From SMYC01 sp963578475 (GTDB taxonomy: Bacteria; Acidobacteriota; Vicinamibacteria; Marinacidobacterales; SMYC01): a DNA stretch of 64,000 nucleotides. The notes beneath the pieces are model-generated. The model was not told where the DNA came from. It saw nothing but the letters and a program-made list of their open reading frames with translations, and did no database searches. The translations under genes were made by a program, and so were the position numbers. The first letter of the stretch is position 1. Each line of letters opens with the position of its first letter. Below, in pieces: positions 17,623 to 26,750 of this stretch. The stretch covers positions 1 to 64,000 of the forward strand of contig CAUZCL010000016.1 in the NCBI GenBank assembly GCA_963578475.1, in the 5' to 3' direction.

Positions 17623-18359
17623 CGAGACTCACTGGAGAGAGCGTCTTGTCGGAAGGCGTCCTCGGAGAGGCCTTGATTCACTTCGAGTTCATAGAACGTC
17701 AACACGGTCGTGCTGTTCCTCACGTGGTCGCGGACCTCGATCCGATGTGCGAGCTTGACACCGTCGCCGAGATCGCGCACATCGGTAAGAAATGCTTCTT
17801 TCACGAAAACGCCATCGTGGTCGAAGAAGGCGGCCTGAACGGTAATGAAATTTGACTTCTGAACATGTCCCCGGAGTTTCCCATAAACGATACGATGACG
17901 CGGCGTACCTTCGAGCACGTAGCAGGGTTCACCTTCGACGGTCTCTTCTCCTATCAACCGGTGGTGCAAATCATCGAGGTGCGCGCCGCCGGCGAGGTCC
18001 GCGTAAGTAATGTCCGAGCCGAGAAAACGATCGTTCTGATTCTTGCCTGGGATAGGACGCACGAGATCCAAGTCCGGGAAATAGGCCCATTCTTTGTTGC
18101 GCTTTCCCCGCTCGGCGTGGACGAGAAACTTGGTGCCCGCCATTGCCCGGGGCTCCGACAGCACGATGAGCGCACGATAGTTCACGCCGTCTCGCTTCAT
18201 AGAAAGATCGAATCGACGCGTTTTGACATCGTTGCCGGTCCGGATCTCGAGATGGGCTTTCGCGCGCAAATCCTGGATTTTGAGATCGCCTTCCTTGACG
18301 CGAGCGACGATGGCGCCCGTCGAGAGCTGTGCTATGACGAGGACCGAGAAAAGCATCAT
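17619..18359 (-). CDS. Outer membrane lipoprotein-sorting (LolA-like fold) protein
   Basis: About 246 residues with a short hydrophobic N-terminal signal (MMLFSVLVIAQLSTGAIVARV). The body alternates short strands and carries EPRAMAGTKFLVHAE and AYFPDLDLVRPIPG, typical of the periplasmic outer-membrane lipoprotein-sorting protein family related to LolA/LolB, including proteins paired with RND or ABC lipid exporters. The start (ATGA with the permease stop) and the end (4-bp overlap with the PKS) tie it to both export and synthesis. I infer that it ferries the lipid product across the periplasm; lipoprotein trafficking is the alternative. Confidence 0.78.
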   Translation of the reverse strand: MMLFSVLVIAQLSTGAIVARVKEGDLKIQDLRAKAHLEIRTGNDVKTRRFDLSMKRDGVNYRALIVLSEPRAMAGTKFLVHAERGKRNKEWAYFPDLDLVRPIPGKNQNDRFLGSDITYADLAGGAHLDDLHHRLIGEETVEGEPCYVLEGTPRHRIVYGKLRGHVQKSNFITVQAAFFDHDGVFVKEAFLTDVRDLGDGVKLAHRIEVRDHVRNSTTVLTFYELEVNQGLSEDAFRQDALSSESR

Positions 18360-19555
18360 GCAGGATACTGTCGGCTCAGCCGTCTCAGAGAGAGATAAAG
18401 ATACAAGAATCCGAAACCAACGAGCGCGACAACGCTCGGCCAAACTTCCGTGAGCGGTTTCTTGCGAAGCATAAGGTCGTTGAAGCCGTCCATCGCCCAG
18501 GCGGTGGGGAAGATATGCGCGAGCTTTTGAAGCCAATATGGCTCGATCGTGATCGGCCACCAACAGCCGCCGATCGCAGCCATCGCGACCACGGTAATCG
18601 TACCCATCGGAAGGATCGCTTCGCGCGTCGGAGCAAGCGTCGCAGCGAGAAGACCGAAAGACGCCGACGCAAACGCAATGCCGAGAATAATGAGTCCGAG
18701 CGCCAGGAGTGACGGGCCCAAAGAGATACCGAATACGAGCCGCCCAAAGACAAACAAGAGCACCATTTGCGCCACGCCGATGGTGAAACGCGAGAAAACT
18801 TTCGCCGTCGCGAGCTTCCGGACGCCGACGGGCGTCGCCGCCACGCGATCCAACATGCCCCAGTCACGCTCGTCCAAGAGCCCGAGCCCCACCCCGAAGA
18901 GCATCCCGAGGAGCAGAAAGGTGATGCTGAAGCCAGGCACGTTCTGGTCGAAGGTGTTGTACTCGATCGAGCCAGGAAAAACACTCACCTCGTTCAAGCC
19001 CACAGATTTATCCAAGAGCCTCCTGGCGAGCTCGGCCGAGTCTTCGAAAAGCGCTTCGAAATCCACATCGCCCGCATGGGTGAGGACTTGGACGACGACG
19101 ATCCGCGCCGCGATCTGTGTTGCCACAAGCCCAGCTCGAGCTCTCTCCACCGCTGCCCGGATCTTGAGCCCCTCGAGATGTTTCGCCGGATCGCTCCAAA
19201 GCAGCAGCTCGATGGGCTCTCCCGCGCGAAACGCGTCTGAGAAACCCTCTGGGATCACGAGCGCGGCTCCCGCACGTGGGGTGTCGGCCACGAGGCTCCG
19301 GGCTTCTTCGGCGCTCACCAGAATGACCTCGAGCTCTTCGGAAGCTTCGAAAGATTCGAGAAGCTGCGCGGCAACCTCACCGCCATCAAGGTCCGCCACC
19401 GGAAATAAATGCTCCGAGCTGCGGTAGAGGGTCGCCAGCGAGAGGCCGGCCACGGTTATCACGATGACGGGAGCCGCGACGAGCAGCACGAGCGCGAGCC
19501 GATCCCGCGACAAGAGCTTTAAGTCTTTAATAAACAATATGATGAGAGAGCGCAC
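18356..19555 (-). CDS. ABC-2 type transporter permease
   Basis: 399 residues. One N-terminal membrane helix (LVLLVAAPVIVITVAGLSLA), then a large extracytoplasmic domain to about residue 205, then five more helices closing near SLRRLSRQYPA: the ABC-2 layout of DrrB/YhhJ-type exporters. It is the first gene of the six-gene lipid operon and overlaps the next start by 4 bp. No ATPase lies inside the operon; the nearest, at 21253-22155 on the same strand, is the probable partner. Confidence 0.85.
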   Translation of the reverse strand: MRSLIILFIKDLKLLSRDRLALVLLVAAPVIVITVAGLSLATLYRSSEHLFPVADLDGGEVAAQLLESFEASEELEVILVSAEEARSLVADTPRAGAALVIPEGFSDAFRAGEPIELLLWSDPAKHLEGLKIRAAVERARAGLVATQIAARIVVVQVLTHAGDVDFEALFEDSAELARRLLDKSVGLNEVSVFPGSIEYNTFDQNVPGFSITFLLLGMLFGVGLGLLDERDWGMLDRVAATPVGVRKLATAKVFSRFTIGVAQMVLLFVFGRLVFGISLGPSLLALGLIILGIAFASASFGLLAATLAPTREAILPMGTITVVAMAAIGGCWWPITIEPYWLQKLAHIFPTAWAMDGFNDLMLRKKPLTEVWPSVVALVGFGFLYLYLSLRRLSRQYPA

Positions 19556-19634
19556 GTTGTATCACTTGCCGTCACGACCGCACGAGAAGCCAGAGTATAA
19601 ACCAGACTCGACAACCTCCCTAATCCGATTCTAA

Positions 19635-19658
19635 ATACTTGACAAATAAGTCAGGTAT
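19635..19658. promoter_or_regulatory. IscR type-1-like operator overlapping the Rrf2 promoter
   Basis: The half-sites ATACTTGAC (19635-19643) and GTCAGGTAT (19650-19658) match both halves of the enterobacterial IscR type-1 consensus, ATASYYGAC and GTCRRSTAT. The spacer is 6 bp where the consensus has 7. A TTGACA -35 hexamer lies inside the site at 19639-19644. The Rrf2 gene starts 17 bp downstream, so autorepression is the natural reading. The -10 is unclear. Confidence 0.7.
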
Positions 19659-19675
19659 TGAAAAAATAAGAGTCG

Positions 19676-20167
19676 ATGAAGGTAACCGCGCAAGAAGAGT
19701 ACGGACTCAGGTGCCTTCTCCAATTGGCCCGACGCTCGGACAAAGGACGCCCCATCACGGTACGGGAGGTCGCCACGAGCGAGGGTCTTTCGGTCGCTTA
19801 CGCGGAGAAGCTCTTGCACCAATTATCCAAAGCCGGCCTGGCAGAGTCCGTTCGCGGTGTCCGTGGCGGTTTTCGTCTCAAGGGCCGTCCGGATGAAGTC
19901 TCCGTAGGCGATGCGATGCGCGCGCTAGGCAGCTTTCTCACCTACACCGCCATCTGCCAGCGCTATACGGGCGACGAAAGCCAGTGCGTCCACAACAAGA
20001 ACTGCGGGTTGCGGCCGGTCTGGACCACCGTGAACTACCACATTCAAAAACTCTTGGACAACATACCCCTTACGCTTCTTTTGCAAGATGAGCGGCAAGC
20101 GCGCCAGGCAATCGTGGAGATGGTGTCGTTTCCATTCACGCCCGAAACAGCAGGCCGTGTCGTATGA
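19676..20167 (+). CDS. Rrf2/IscR-family transcriptional regulator
   Basis: 163 residues. The winged-helix domain (EYGLRCLLQLA..., TVREVATSEGLSVAYAEKLL, VRGVRGGFRL) is followed by three cysteines, Cys94, Cys104 and Cys110 (CX9CX5C). This is a plausible iron-sulfur cluster site, spaced more widely than in E. coli IscR. Together with the IscR-like palindrome just upstream it suggests an Fe-S or redox sensor that controls itself. Its stop overlaps the start of the broken sigma factor, which suggests a two-gene unit. Other targets are unknown; no isc or suf genes are in the window. Confidence 0.87.
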   Translation: MKVTAQEEYGLRCLLQLARRSDKGRPITVREVATSEGLSVAYAEKLLHQLSKAGLAESVRGVRGGFRLKGRPDEVSVGDAMRALGSFLTYTAICQRYTGDESQCVHNKNCGLRPVWTTVNYHIQKLLDNIPLTLLLQDERQARQAIVEMVSFPFTPETAGRVV

Positions 20168-21250
20168 GGACAGACGTCGATTTCGAATATTTTTCGCCAC
20201 CGGTATTCACGGTCGAGTTGGATAGCCGGGAGCTCCAAGAACAGAGCGATCTCAGCTACTTCATGAAGTTGGCCAGCCGCCGCAAGCTGCTGAACGCCCA
20301 TCAAGAGCGTGAGCTTGGCACGCGTTTGTGGATCTTACGCCGGTACCTTCTACGGATTCTCAGAGCTTCAGAGAGCGAGAACCGGCGCGACATAGCACTC
20401 GAGGTTCTCCCCACGAAAAGGGCGGTCACCGCTTCGACCCGCCGCCGATTGGCAAGAGTCGAGCGTCGGGCGCGCGACGGTCGCGCTGGCCTCGCAGCGT
20501 CTCCGCGGCGCTCGCGCCGAAACGGTCGCCGAGATGGATGACATCCGGCAGATTTTCGTCGAGTGCAACTTGAGGCTCGTGGTGTAGGTCGCCAAACGAT
20601 TTCGAGGCCGCGGCTTCGACTTCATCGATTTGATTCAAGAAGGGAGCCTCGGCTTGATGCAAGCGGTGGATCGTTTCGACCCCGCCGTGGGTGCGCATTT
20701 TTCGACTTTCGCAACCCATTGGATCCAGCAGGGAATTCGCCGAGCGCTCGCCGAAAAAGCCCGCACAATCCGTATCCCGGTAAACCGAATAGGGGAGGTG
20801 CGCGAGACGCTCATGGCACGGGCCAAGATCGCGGAGAAGCTGGGACGTCCTGCCCTCCCCGAAGAAATGGCGGAAGCGATCGGCCTCCCCAAACACAAAG
20901 TCGAAGAGCTGCTCCCAGCCATCGATTCGATCGATTCGCCACTGGCGGCGACGGATTTGAAGCTCGGCGACACGATCGTAGATCGGCCGCCGCCCACACC
21001 ACTGGACGAAGCGATGGAGGAAGAGACCCGCCGCGCCATCGCAGCCGTCCTCGACGCACTCCCAAAGAGGCAACGCGTCATCCTATCGATGCGCCACGGC
21101 ATCGGTTATCCAAGAGAGTGTACGCTCGAAGAAATCGGAGACGCGCTGGGCCTCTCCCGCGAACGCATCCGCCAAGTCGAAAAAGTCGCCTGCCCCTCCG
21201 TCCGAGAACGACTCCAAAAAGATCGCCCCAAACTAGCCGCCCCCGTGTAG
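20164..21250 (+). pseudogene. RpoD-like sigma-70 family factor, interrupted
   Basis: The C-terminal two-thirds is clear sigma-70: region 2 (FDFIDLIQEGSLGLMQAVD, AHFSTFATHWIQQGIRRAL), region 3, and region 4 with the DNA-binding helix (TLEEIGDALGLSRERIRQVE). The frame is broken twice. A frameshift lies at about 20440-20465, after the N-terminal part (SYFMKLASRRKLLNAHQERE). An in-frame TAG at 20584-20586 follows NLRLVV, where sigma factors usually continue into the AKRF region. About 205 residues from 20630 remain translatable from an internal start. It is either an inactivated gene or a sequence error. The gene starts within the Rrf2 stop. Confidence 0.75.
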
Positions 21251-21252
21251 AT

Positions 21253-22155
21253 CTAGTCGCGGAGGGCTTTTCCTGTGAGCTGTAGGAAGACGTCGCCTAG
21301 GTTTGGCCGTTGGACGTTTAACTCTTGGACTTCATTGCCCTCGGTTGCAACGAGTGCGAGGAGAGCGGGGAGGGCGCGCATCCTGTCTTTTCCGGTGAGC
21401 AGATAAGTTCGTGCGTTTTGGGGGTGCGCACCTAGTGCGCTCAGGCGACGGGCGAGCCTCTCTTTTGGCGGGCGTTCGAGCTGGAGCTCGAGGCTTCGCT
21501 CGAGGGAAGTGCGCGCGACGAGCTCTTCGACCGATCCCTCCGCAATCAGACAGCCTTCATCCATGATCACGAGGCGGTCGCACAAACGCTCGGCTTCGTC
21601 CATGTAGTGGGTCGTGAGTAGTATCGCCACCCCTTCGGCGGCCAAGGCCGCTAACGAATCGTAAATCCGCTCGCGCGACTGTGGGTCGACACCGACCGTC
21701 GGCTCGTCGAGGAGCAGCACCTCGGGGGCGTGCACCAAACCGCAGGCGAGGTTGAGGCGCCGTTTCATTCCGCCTGAGAACTCGGCGACGGGTTGTTGCG
21801 CTCTTTTTGAAAGCCCTGAAAGCTCGAGCAAGTGATCGCGGCGAGCACGCGCATGGCTCTTGGACAAGCCGTAGAGACGTCCGAAGAAATCGAGGTTCTC
21901 CTCGGCCGTCAGAGACGGGTAGAGTGCTACCCGCTGAGGGACGAGACCGAGCGCCCCCGCGCATCGCACAGTGCCGCTCGAAGGCGTGAGAATCCCGGCA
22001 ATCACCCCGATGGTCGTCGTCTTGCCCGCCCCGTTCGGCCCGAGGAGGCCAAAGACTTCGCCGCGCTTCAGCGAAAAGGAGACGGCCCGCACAGCTTCGC
22101 GGTCGCCATAGCTCTTGGAGACCGCCTGGACTTCGAGAACGGGCTCGGCTGTCAT
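21253..22155 (-). CDS. ABC transporter ATP-binding protein
   Basis: About 300 residues from the preferred ATG at 22155 (MTAEPVLEVQAVSK); an upstream ATG at 22173 overlaps the transketolase end. Walker A is GLLGPNGAGKTTT, the signature is AEFSGGMKRRLNLACGL, and Walker B is EVLLLDEPTVGVDP: all intact. The C-terminal tail resembles DrrA/ABC-2-type ATPases. It ends 2 bp from the sigma factor stop on the other strand. I infer that it energises the permease at 18356-19555, since the two same-strand genes are separated only by the oppositely oriented Rrf2-sigma pair. Confidence 0.88.
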   Translation of the reverse strand: MTAEPVLEVQAVSKSYGDREAVRAVSFSLKRGEVFGLLGPNGAGKTTTIGVIAGILTPSSGTVRCAGALGLVPQRVALYPSLTAEENLDFFGRLYGLSKSHARARRDHLLELSGLSKRAQQPVAEFSGGMKRRLNLACGLVHAPEVLLLDEPTVGVDPQSRERIYDSLAALAAEGVAILLTTHYMDEAERLCDRLVIMDEGCLIAEGSVEELVARTSLERSLELQLERPPKERLARRLSALGAHPQNARTYLLTGKDRMRALPALLALVATEGNEVQELNVQRPNLGDVFLQLTGKALRD

Positions 22156-22165
22156 GGAGCCGATT

Positions 22166-24178
22166 CTACACAAGACGTTTCACGGTCTCGGCGACGCTGT
22201 CCGCGGTCAAGCCCAGCTTCTCGAACACAGTGTTTCCCGGCGCGGAGGCGCCGAAACGATCGATGCCGATCGCACGGCCTCTCGAGCCCAAGTAGCGCTC
22301 CCAACCAAGCGTAACGCCAGCTTCAACGGAGACGCGAACTTTGACGGCCTCGGGAAGCACGCTCTCACGATACTCCTCCGTCTCCGCCTCGAAGAGCTCC
22401 CAGCAAGGCATCGAGACTACACGGACGCGAATGCCACTCGGGCTCAGAAGTTCGCGCGCGGCGAGCGCGAGCGTAACTTCTGAGCCGGTCGCCATGAGGA
22501 TGGCGTCCGGCAGGCCTTCCCCTTCGGCGTTGGCCAGCACGTAAGCCCCGCGGCGCGTCCCGCGAGCGCTGCCCAGCTCCTCTCGATCGAACGTCACGAT
22601 CTTTTGCCGCGTCAGAACGAGCGCGGTGGGACCGTCCGTCCTCTCCATTGCGACGCGCCACGCCTCCACAGTTTCGTTGGCATCCGCCGGACGCAGCACA
22701 TGGAGATTGGGCACGACGCGAAGCGCCATCAGATGCTCGACCGGCTGGTGGGTTGGTCCGTCTTCTCCAACGCCCACCGAATCATGTGTCCACACGTAAA
22801 TCGCCGGCAACTTGCTCAGCGCCGCGAGACGAATGGAAGGCCGCATGTAGTCCGAGAACACAAAAAACGTCGATGCGTAGGCGCGCACTCCCCCGTGATA
22901 GACCATGCCGTTCACGAGGCTTCCCATCGCGTGCTCTCGGACGCCGAAATGCACGTTCCGGCCCTCGCCCGTCTGTCCATCGAACGAGCCCATGTCTTTG
23001 AGGGCCGTCTTGGTCGACGAGGAGAGATCGGCATCGCCGCCTACGAGCTCAGGCACGGTCGACGCGATCGCATTCAACACTTTCCCCGAGCTTTCCCGCG
23101 TAGCCAGTTTCTCACCGACCTCAAAGCTCCCAAGCGCCTCGTCCCATCCGGTGGGCAGCTCGTGACGCTGCCGCCGTTCCCATTCAGAAGCCAGCTCCGG
23201 ATAGGCCTCGCGATAGCGCGCGAAGCGCACTCGCCAGTCGGCTTCGGCAGCCTCGCCTCGATCGAAGGCCTGTCGGAATTGCGCCTTGGCTTCGTCGGGA
23301 ACATAGAATTCGCGGCTCGGATCCCAACCAAGACCCTCCTTCGTGAGCGTCACTTCATCAGCGCCAAGCGGCGCGCCATGCGCGGAAGAGGAGCCTTGCT
23401 TGTTCGGCGAGCCATAGCCGATCGTCGTGTGAACGATGATGAGCGATGGTCTCGCGCTTTCCGCTTTCGCCTCTCGAATCGCCGTGTCGATAGATTCGAG
23501 ATCGTGATCGCCGTGTCGAACCCGTTGCACGTGCCATCCATAGGCCTCGTAGCGACGCCCCACGTCCTCGGTCGAGAACGTGAGCGAGGCGGGGCCGTCG
23601 AGGGTCACATCATTGGCATCGTACAAGTAGATAAGCTTTCCAAGCCCAAAGTGTCCCGCGATAGAAGCCGCTTCGGCCGAGATCCCTTCCATCAGATCGC
23701 CATCGGAAACGAGCGCATAGGTGCAGTGGTCGACTATGGAATGGTCCGGGCGGTTGAAACGATGATGCAGCATCCGCTCCGCAATCGCCATTCCGACCGC
23801 GTTGGCGGCGCCTTGCCCGAGCGGCCCGGTCGTTGCTTCGACGCCCGGTGTCTCGAACGATTCGGGGTGTCCGGGCGTCCGGCTCCCCCACTGGCGGAAG
23901 GCGAGAAGATCGTTCATCGTGACGTCGTAGCCGCTCAGATGCAGTAGCGCATAGAGCAACATCGAACCATGGCCGGCAGAAAGTACGAAGCGATCGCGAT
24001 CGGGCCAGGCTGGGTTTTTGGGATAGTGGCGAAGGTGGTTTTGCCAAAGCACGTAGGCCATCGGCGCCGCACCCATCGGAAGCCCCGGATGGCCCGAGTT
24101 GGCCTTTTGAACCGCATCGATGGCCAGGGTGCGGATAGTGTTGACGCACAGCTGGTCAAGCGAGATGGCGGTGCTCAT
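22166..24178 (-). CDS. tkt: Transketolase
   Basis: 670 residues, the usual full length. It has the thiamine diphosphate-binding region with GHGSMLLYALLHLSGYD, GPLGQGAANAVGMAIAE, and DGDLMEGISAEAASIAGHFG through LIYLYDANDVTLDG. The second (Pyr) domain carries FGVREHAMGSLVNGM with the catalytic Glu, and THDSVGVGEDGPTHQPVEHL. It moves two-carbon ketol units in the non-oxidative pentose phosphate pathway in the cytoplasm. Its stop runs up to the start of the ABC ATPase. There is no sign of other pathway genes nearby. Confidence 0.96.
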   Translation of the reverse strand: MSTAISLDQLCVNTIRTLAIDAVQKANSGHPGLPMGAAPMAYVLWQNHLRHYPKNPAWPDRDRFVLSAGHGSMLLYALLHLSGYDVTMNDLLAFRQWGSRTPGHPESFETPGVEATTGPLGQGAANAVGMAIAERMLHHRFNRPDHSIVDHCTYALVSDGDLMEGISAEAASIAGHFGLGKLIYLYDANDVTLDGPASLTFSTEDVGRRYEAYGWHVQRVRHGDHDLESIDTAIREAKAESARPSLIIVHTTIGYGSPNKQGSSSAHGAPLGADEVTLTKEGLGWDPSREFYVPDEAKAQFRQAFDRGEAAEADWRVRFARYREAYPELASEWERRQRHELPTGWDEALGSFEVGEKLATRESSGKVLNAIASTVPELVGGDADLSSSTKTALKDMGSFDGQTGEGRNVHFGVREHAMGSLVNGMVYHGGVRAYASTFFVFSDYMRPSIRLAALSKLPAIYVWTHDSVGVGEDGPTHQPVEHLMALRVVPNLHVLRPADANETVEAWRVAMERTDGPTALVLTRQKIVTFDREELGSARGTRRGAYVLANAEGEGLPDAILMATGSEVTLALAARELLSPSGIRVRVVSMPCWELFEAETEEYRESVLPEAVKVRVSVEAGVTLGWERYLGSRGRAIGIDRFGASAPGNTVFEKLGLTADSVAETVKRLV

Positions 24179-24395
24179 AGCCTGGTTCCTCCAAAACGCG
24201 ATTTCGCCATCGGCTCCCTGCCAAACGTCATGGCGACGCGACCCCTTGTCCTGAAAATAGTGTTCGCAAACCTTGAAAGAAGCGGGAGAATATCAAGACC
24301 GGGGCGCTCGCACAACCGAAGGCTAATCACATATTCAGCAACTGTTTACAGCTATGCTCTAAAAAACTGCAATGAGTTAAGTTTTTCACACTCCA

Positions 24396-26605
24396 GTGGA
24401 AGGAAGGCCGCTAACCATCTCCATCCAAACCTCGGAGCAAGAGGTCGAGCTCGAGCACAAAGAGCCGTCAGGGCAGACACGGACCTCGGAGCACGCCGAG
24501 CGACATATCCTTTATGTGGACGACGACCCCTCCGCCCGGGAGGCCTTCGCCAATGCGGCGGGCTCTTTTGGCTACTGCGTGGACACCGCGAAAATTGGCG
24601 GAGACGCGCTCACGATGGCCAGCCAGAGATCCTACGAAGTGATCGCGGCTGATTTGCGTATGCCTAGCTTGAACGGGCTTGCGCTCATCCAGCTTTTGCG
24701 ACCCAAACGGCCCGATGCGAGCTATCTCATCGTCACTGGAGCGTCCCATCTCGATCTTCCGAGCAAGCCAGCGGCGAGCCCCTGGTGGACGAAATCGTTT
24801 CCAAGCCATGGTCACTCAGCGACCTCGCCAAGATTCTGAAACGCGCCGTCGATCGGTCGCAGCATCGACGAGCGGATACTTTGCTCCAAAAAAAGAATCT
24901 TCCCATTCTCGTACTTTCAGAGAACGCCGAAGACGGTACCTTCCTGCGACAGCTGATTGCCGAGGCGTTGCCCAAGAGCGACGCTCACATAGTCCAGGAC
25001 CTTTCTGACGCCGTGGAAGTTTCGCAGCAACGTGCCTTTCAATCGATCATCGTCAAGCTCGATACCGTGGATAGTAGCGCGCTCGAGAAGATTGTAGGCC
25101 TTCGACGCGCGGCGCCCAAGCTTCCAATCATTGCGATCGGCAACTCCGACGACGAGGACAGAGAAAAACGGGTGCTCACGGCAGGCGCTTCGGATTACGT
25201 CATCGAGAAGAAGCTGGACAACTACCATCTGCGGCGTAGCCTACGGTTGGCCTCCGAGCGCAAAGGCCTCGAGGACCGCCTCGCTTACCTAGCCGAACGG
25301 GATCCCGTGACCCGACTAGCGAATCGTGTGGCGCTCCGCAATGAGCTTTCGCGCGCCATCGCGCGCGTCCATCAACGGCACAAACGTCTCGCCTTACTGC
25401 TGCTCGATCTCGATCGCTTCAAAAACGTCAACGAGTCGCTAGGACACGACTTGGGCGACCGTCTGCTCCAAGTCGTCGCGAACCGATTGCTGGAGAATCT
25501 CCGCGACGTCGACATAGCCGCTCGTCTCGGTGGCGACGAGTTCGCGATCGTGCTCGAGGGCCTTCGCAACAAAGAGGAGGCGGGTGCGACAGCGCAACGT
25601 CTTCTCGAGGCCCTCACCCCGCCCGCGCGCCTTCAGGGGTACGAAATTGCTTGCACCGGAAGTATCGGGATCGCTATCTATCCCGATCACGGTGAGACCG
25701 GCGGTGAGCTCATGCAACATGCTGACCGCGCCATGTATCGGGCGAAACAAAATGGCCGCGACGGCTATCAACTCTATAGCCCCAAGGATGGAGAATCCCG
25801 ATCCGGCGTTCTCGAGCGCCTTCAGTTCGAGAGCTCGATCCGTCACGCACTCGAACGCAACCAATATGTCGTGTTCTTCCAGCCTCAGATTACGCTCGAT
25901 CGCAAACGGATCGTGGGGATGGAAGCTCTCGTGCGGTGGCAACATCCCGAGCTCGGGCTCATACCGCCGGGGCGCTTCATGCCTTTCCTGGAAAGCTCGG
26001 GCCTCATCAAAGGTGTGGGAGAGTGGGTGCTGCAAACAGCCTGCCAGCAAGTCAAGGAATGGCAGGACTACATGTTGCCCCACCTACGCATCTCGGTGAA
26101 CCTTTCCGCGCGGCAGTTCGAAGGCTCCGACCTCGTCGTTTCGGTGGAGCGCGCGCTCGCCGAGTCCGGGCTTTCGCCCACACATCTCGAGCTCGAGATT
26201 ACCGAGAGCTTGTTGATGAAGGATACCGACCGTACGCGCTCGACGCTTCTAGAGCTCAAAGCTCTAGGTGTGCGTATAGCCATCGATGATTTCGGAACCG
26301 GGTATTCCTCTCTCGCCTACCTCACAACGTTTCCGCTCGACTGCCTCAAGATCGATCGCAGCTTCGTGCACGACATCACGACGAACGAGGACGACCGGAC
26401 CGTGGCCGACGCCATTATCGGTCTCGGCCACAGCCTTAGGCTCGACGTCATGGCGGAAGGAGTCGAGACCAAGGAGCAGCTCGAAATGTTGAAAGGCTGC
26501 GACGGTTTCCAGGGCTTCTTGGTAAGCCGACCCGAGCCGCCCAAGACGGCACGAGCGTTCCTCGAGCAATATCGCCACCCCGAATCATCGTCTCAGGTTT
26601 CCTGA
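24396..26605 (+). CDS. REC-REC-GGDEF-EAL cyclic-di-GMP regulator (one apparent frameshift)
   Basis: Starting at a GTG, the first receiver domain (HILYVDDDPSAREAF, then AADLRMPSLNGLALI) is in one frame to about 24765. The frame then shifts and continues as GEPLVDEIVSKPWSLSDLA, the expected end of the same receiver. A second, degenerate receiver follows. Then comes a GGDEF domain with an intact RLGGDEFAIVLEG active site and an EAL domain with the EALVRWQHPE motif, the ELEITESLLM region and IDDFGTGYSSLAYL. It could both make and break c-di-GMP. From an internal start at 24785 about 606 residues, including both output domains, remain readable. No histidine kinase is adjacent. Confidence 0.82.
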
Positions 26606-26621
26606 GCTCCTCGCGGCGCAA

Positions 26622-26700
26622 CCTACGGCCACAACCTACGGCCACAACCAAAGGCCACAACCAAAGGGGTTGGCCACAGAGGCACAGAGAAAGCGAGACC
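26622..26700. repeat. 13-bp tandem repeat joined to a GGCCACAGAGGCACAG repeat
   Basis: CCTACGGCCACAA occurs twice (26622-26647), followed by the variant CCAAAGGCCACAA (26648-26660) and a partial fourth unit. At about 26671 begins GGCCACAGAGGCACAGAG, which resembles the end of the inverted-repeat element at 33459. The stretch is non-coding and lies just after the GGDEF-EAL gene. It looks like a decayed copy of a dispersed intergenic repeat. Confidence 0.5.
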
Positions 26701-26750
26701 GTGCAAAGAGCACTCGGCAAGCTCTATTGTTGCCTCTGATTCAAACGCTG

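Noticed and set aside
22604..23947. Plus-strand frame of 447 codons opposite transketolase
   Set aside because: It lies wholly antisense to the well-conserved tkt gene and shows no family motif, so it is a shadow frame.
24179..24395. Possible promoter TTTACA...CTAAAA before the GGDEF-EAL gene
   Set aside because: Hexamers and spacing fit poorly, so it was not listed as a feature.
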